DNA of 64,000 nucleotides from Nymphaea colorata (Eukaryota; Streptophyta; Magnoliopsida; Nymphaeales; Nymphaeaceae): positions 32,957,706-33,021,705 of the forward strand of contig NC_045139.1 of assembly GCF_008831285.2 (NCBI RefSeq), given 5' to 3'. Positions 61,772 through 64,000 of this stretch are shown in pieces; position 1 is the stretch's first letter; each line of letters begins with the position of its first letter. Made by a program: the position numbers and the translations under genes. Below the pieces are notes generated by a model. The model did not search any database. It was given only the letters and a program-made list of their open reading frames with translations, and was not told the origin of the DNA.

Positions 61772-64000
61772 CTGTCGAAAAAAGAAAATATCTGCTGTTA
61801 AAAATGACTGAACTGGAAGCTGAATAAAAAAGCACCTGATTATCGGTATTACAATAAACACAACATCTAAAGAAACATGAAAAGCCAGGGTTAAGAACTT
61901 GTTCAACCAAAGAAAAAGAACATGGATATTGGCGTATATGAATTTTGATGTTCATTACTAAGTTTATGCAGCAATAACAACTAAGCTGCAAAATAGAGTA
62001 TTCTACATGGGTTCGGATCATAAGACTATAAGGGGACAACAAAAAGCTACTAGATGACAGGTAAGGTTTACAATTTTTGCAAATAAATAAAAGTTCAAAC
62101 TTCAGCAGGTAATTAAACTGAGGTGCCCAGTCTAATGTATCAAGTTGTATCTCAGCAAGGTGCTGGAGGAGAAAAATCAAAAGAATAATGTGGGCAAAGA
62201 CAACAGTTTTGTTTTTCTACCATGGTCAGACTCAAAAATACAAATGGAAGACACACATGGAGCTGAGTCAAGAGAGCTTGACAACAAAACTTGGTCATCA
62301 TCAAGTCCAAGCTGCCAATGAGATATTGAGATTCACAATGATCTATACCATCCACCAGTTAAATAATATCGGATGCAACTTTGCAGAAAGCAATACCATA
62401 CAAAGGAGACCACTAGTAACATTTAGAAAGAAAATTGCTATGACATAAAATCATCAAAGTAGTAAGGCTTAAGGAGGCTCAACAAAACAAAAAGTTCAAT
62501 CAAACCTTTTAGTCAATCACTTGTACAGTCCAGAAAAAAGACAGTGGAACCTTCAATGGTTGTCTAGTGCATGTCCGCACTAGGTAACCCCCAGGAAATG
62601 GTTTTTAGGTGAAAGGATTACAATTCTATCTTACCAATATGGAAAATACAAATGTGATGCAACTTTACTAACACTTCAACAGATCCTCCAACAGTTTCAA
62701 ACGAAGAATTTCAAAATTTACACTCCCTCAAAACCAGGATTTTATAATCACTTTATGCACATTTGACGACATAAAGAATTCACTAGAGGCCTATATAACC
62801 AGCAAATCCTTCTACACCATCTGTTATAATGCACATTCTACAAGACTAATTGGTGCCATCTTCAGAAGGCAAATGAATAAGTAGCCCCATACAACTTATA
62901 CCTAATACTACTATACTAGATTATTTTGACCATAGTCATGGCTCCAAAGAGCAACATCGCATGGTTTCATCTAATCGAAGAGATTTATCCAACCAGATTA
63001 GTTTAAGAAGAACAAAGTGAAAATAAGCTGAAGTAACCAACAAGATAAGCACTTTTCACAGATACAATTTATGATAAATGAAAATAGAACAGAATCTGAA
63101 AAAGAATATCAAATTCTTTTTTTAACCATTTAGACTTATTATTAGACCAAAGATACGGCCAATTTTATGAATAAAACAAACTTCTCATTGAAGTATCGCA
63201 ATTACCATGAAAAAATATACTTTAGTAGCCTAGTATAATATCTTATGTTTCTAGAAGTTTTCTTATAATTTCCAGAGCTTCAAAAGGAAAAATTATCTTC
63301 TCACATCTGCATCTGTGCTACAGAAGTTCAATGCAAACTTCATACAAGAATAAGGTAAGGATTCTTGCCAAAACCACCAAAAGTATGCACCTTGTTAAGA
63401 CAGGCATAAATCATACCCAAAGGAGGAAAGGTTGCAGCTTGTTAAAAAGCATTTGTGCATGCAGCTAAAGTCGTCTAATCACACTTTGGATATTGCTTTA
63501 TAGAAGAGAAAAGTTGTTCCATATGATACATAAACAAAAAATAGTTGGCACAATTTTTCTGTGAAAATACAACACTAGCCCTCTTCTAAAGCACATAAAT
63601 GGGACAGTAAAGCATAGCAGTAATTTTGGTACAGATTACAAAAAATCATTTGAAAATGGTCTACACACGTACAAAGAACAAAGCATAGCAGTTATTTTGG
63701 TATAAGCTATTTCAGTATTTTGGCATAAGTTGTACGGCTTTGAATATTCATGAACATGCAAATCCCTTGCCAATTTCTTGGCTTTGACCAAATAAAGGAT
63801 TACAAACCTATGAGATTACTTCAGCCAGACACACACATAATGATTCGAAAAAAACGCGTATAAAACGTGAAAAACAAGTCGGTCGTATAAAACGTGAAAA
63901 AAACACATTTTTTTTAAAAAATGCCAAAAAATAAAAAATGGGTATAATACAGGTATAATACGCGTTTTTTTCACGTTTTTTTGTACTTTTATTAGTTTTT
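61772..64000 (-). other. intron of the ROP gene (continues off window)
   Basis: The acceptor TTTTTTCGACAG ends this intron at 61772. It is at least 2.2 kb, AT-rich, with no ROP exon seen on the - strand. Near 63605-63740 a phrase AAAGCATAGCAGTWATTTTGG occurs twice. From about 63845 a repeat with ACGCGTATAAAACGTGAAAA begins and runs off the edge. Confidence 0.7.
63845..64000. repeat. dispersed repeat with CGTATAAAACGTG words, cut by window edge
   Basis: ACGCGTATAAAACGTGAAAA, then TTTTTAAAAAATGCCAAAAAA, then GGTATAATACGCGTTTTTTT. The start and end are nearly palindromic. A diverged relative is at 26540-26730, with the same AAAAAATGCCA-AAATTAAAA middle. Confidence 0.55.

Overview
The window is nuclear DNA from a flowering plant. 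The evidence is the gene families (an SBT5-type subtilase, a malectin-like LRR protein, a USP-kinase fusion of RLCK class VI, a ROP GTPase and SKP1), many short exons with GT-AG introns, a Ty1/copia element primed by initiator tRNA-Met, tRNA-derived SINEs, and long AT-rich intergenic stretches full of (CT)n(AT)n microsatellites. I cannot name the species. The divergence of the repeats and the style of the intergenic text fit many non-model angiosperms.

Layout, left to right. 1-3639 is the tail of a long intron of a SKP1-like gene whose last exon is at 3640-3813 (+). Tail to tail with it is a complete nine-exon subtilase (8460-4528, -), in which one intron has a GC donor. After about 5 kb of repeat-rich spacer comes a complete nine-exon malectin-like/LRR protein gene (18096-13742, -). 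A Ty1/copia LTR retrotransposon, decayed but fully bounded (18968-24257, TSD ATATT), sits inside an older dispersed repeat. 24.3-30.4 kb holds no gene. It contains GC-rich/AT-rich dispersed repeats and a 2.5 kb degenerate tandem array that is split by a clean SINE insertion with a long TSD. A three-exon gene for a lysine-rich plant protein of unknown function (30968-33525, +) converges on an eleven-exon USP-domain protein kinase (39599-35185, -).

40-54.6 kb is a gene-poor block of dispersed and tandem repeats. A complete four-exon, 148-residue ubiquitin-conjugating enzyme E2 of the UBC8/UbcH5 type follows (56071-54642, -). After more repeats and a possible unidentified coding fragment near 60 kb, the last three exons of a ROP/RAC GTPase (61771-61324, -) run off the right edge.

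Spliced lengths were checked by hand. The exon sums are 2304 nt (767 aa) for the subtilase, 1545 nt (514 aa) for the malectin/LRR protein, 891 nt (296 aa) for the lysine-rich protein, 2295 nt (764 aa) for the kinase and 447 nt (148 aa) for the E2. All close in frame. The genes are not an operon or cluster. SKP1 and the E2 belong to the same general process (ubiquitination), and the ROP and the USP-kinase are families linked to each other in the plant literature, but nothing in the window shows joint control.

I found no convincing new biological system. The most unusual items are the composite degenerate array at 27.1-29.6 kb, the recurring low-complexity repeat families, the GC-AG intron, and the unidentified coding-like pieces at 60.05-60.57 kb.
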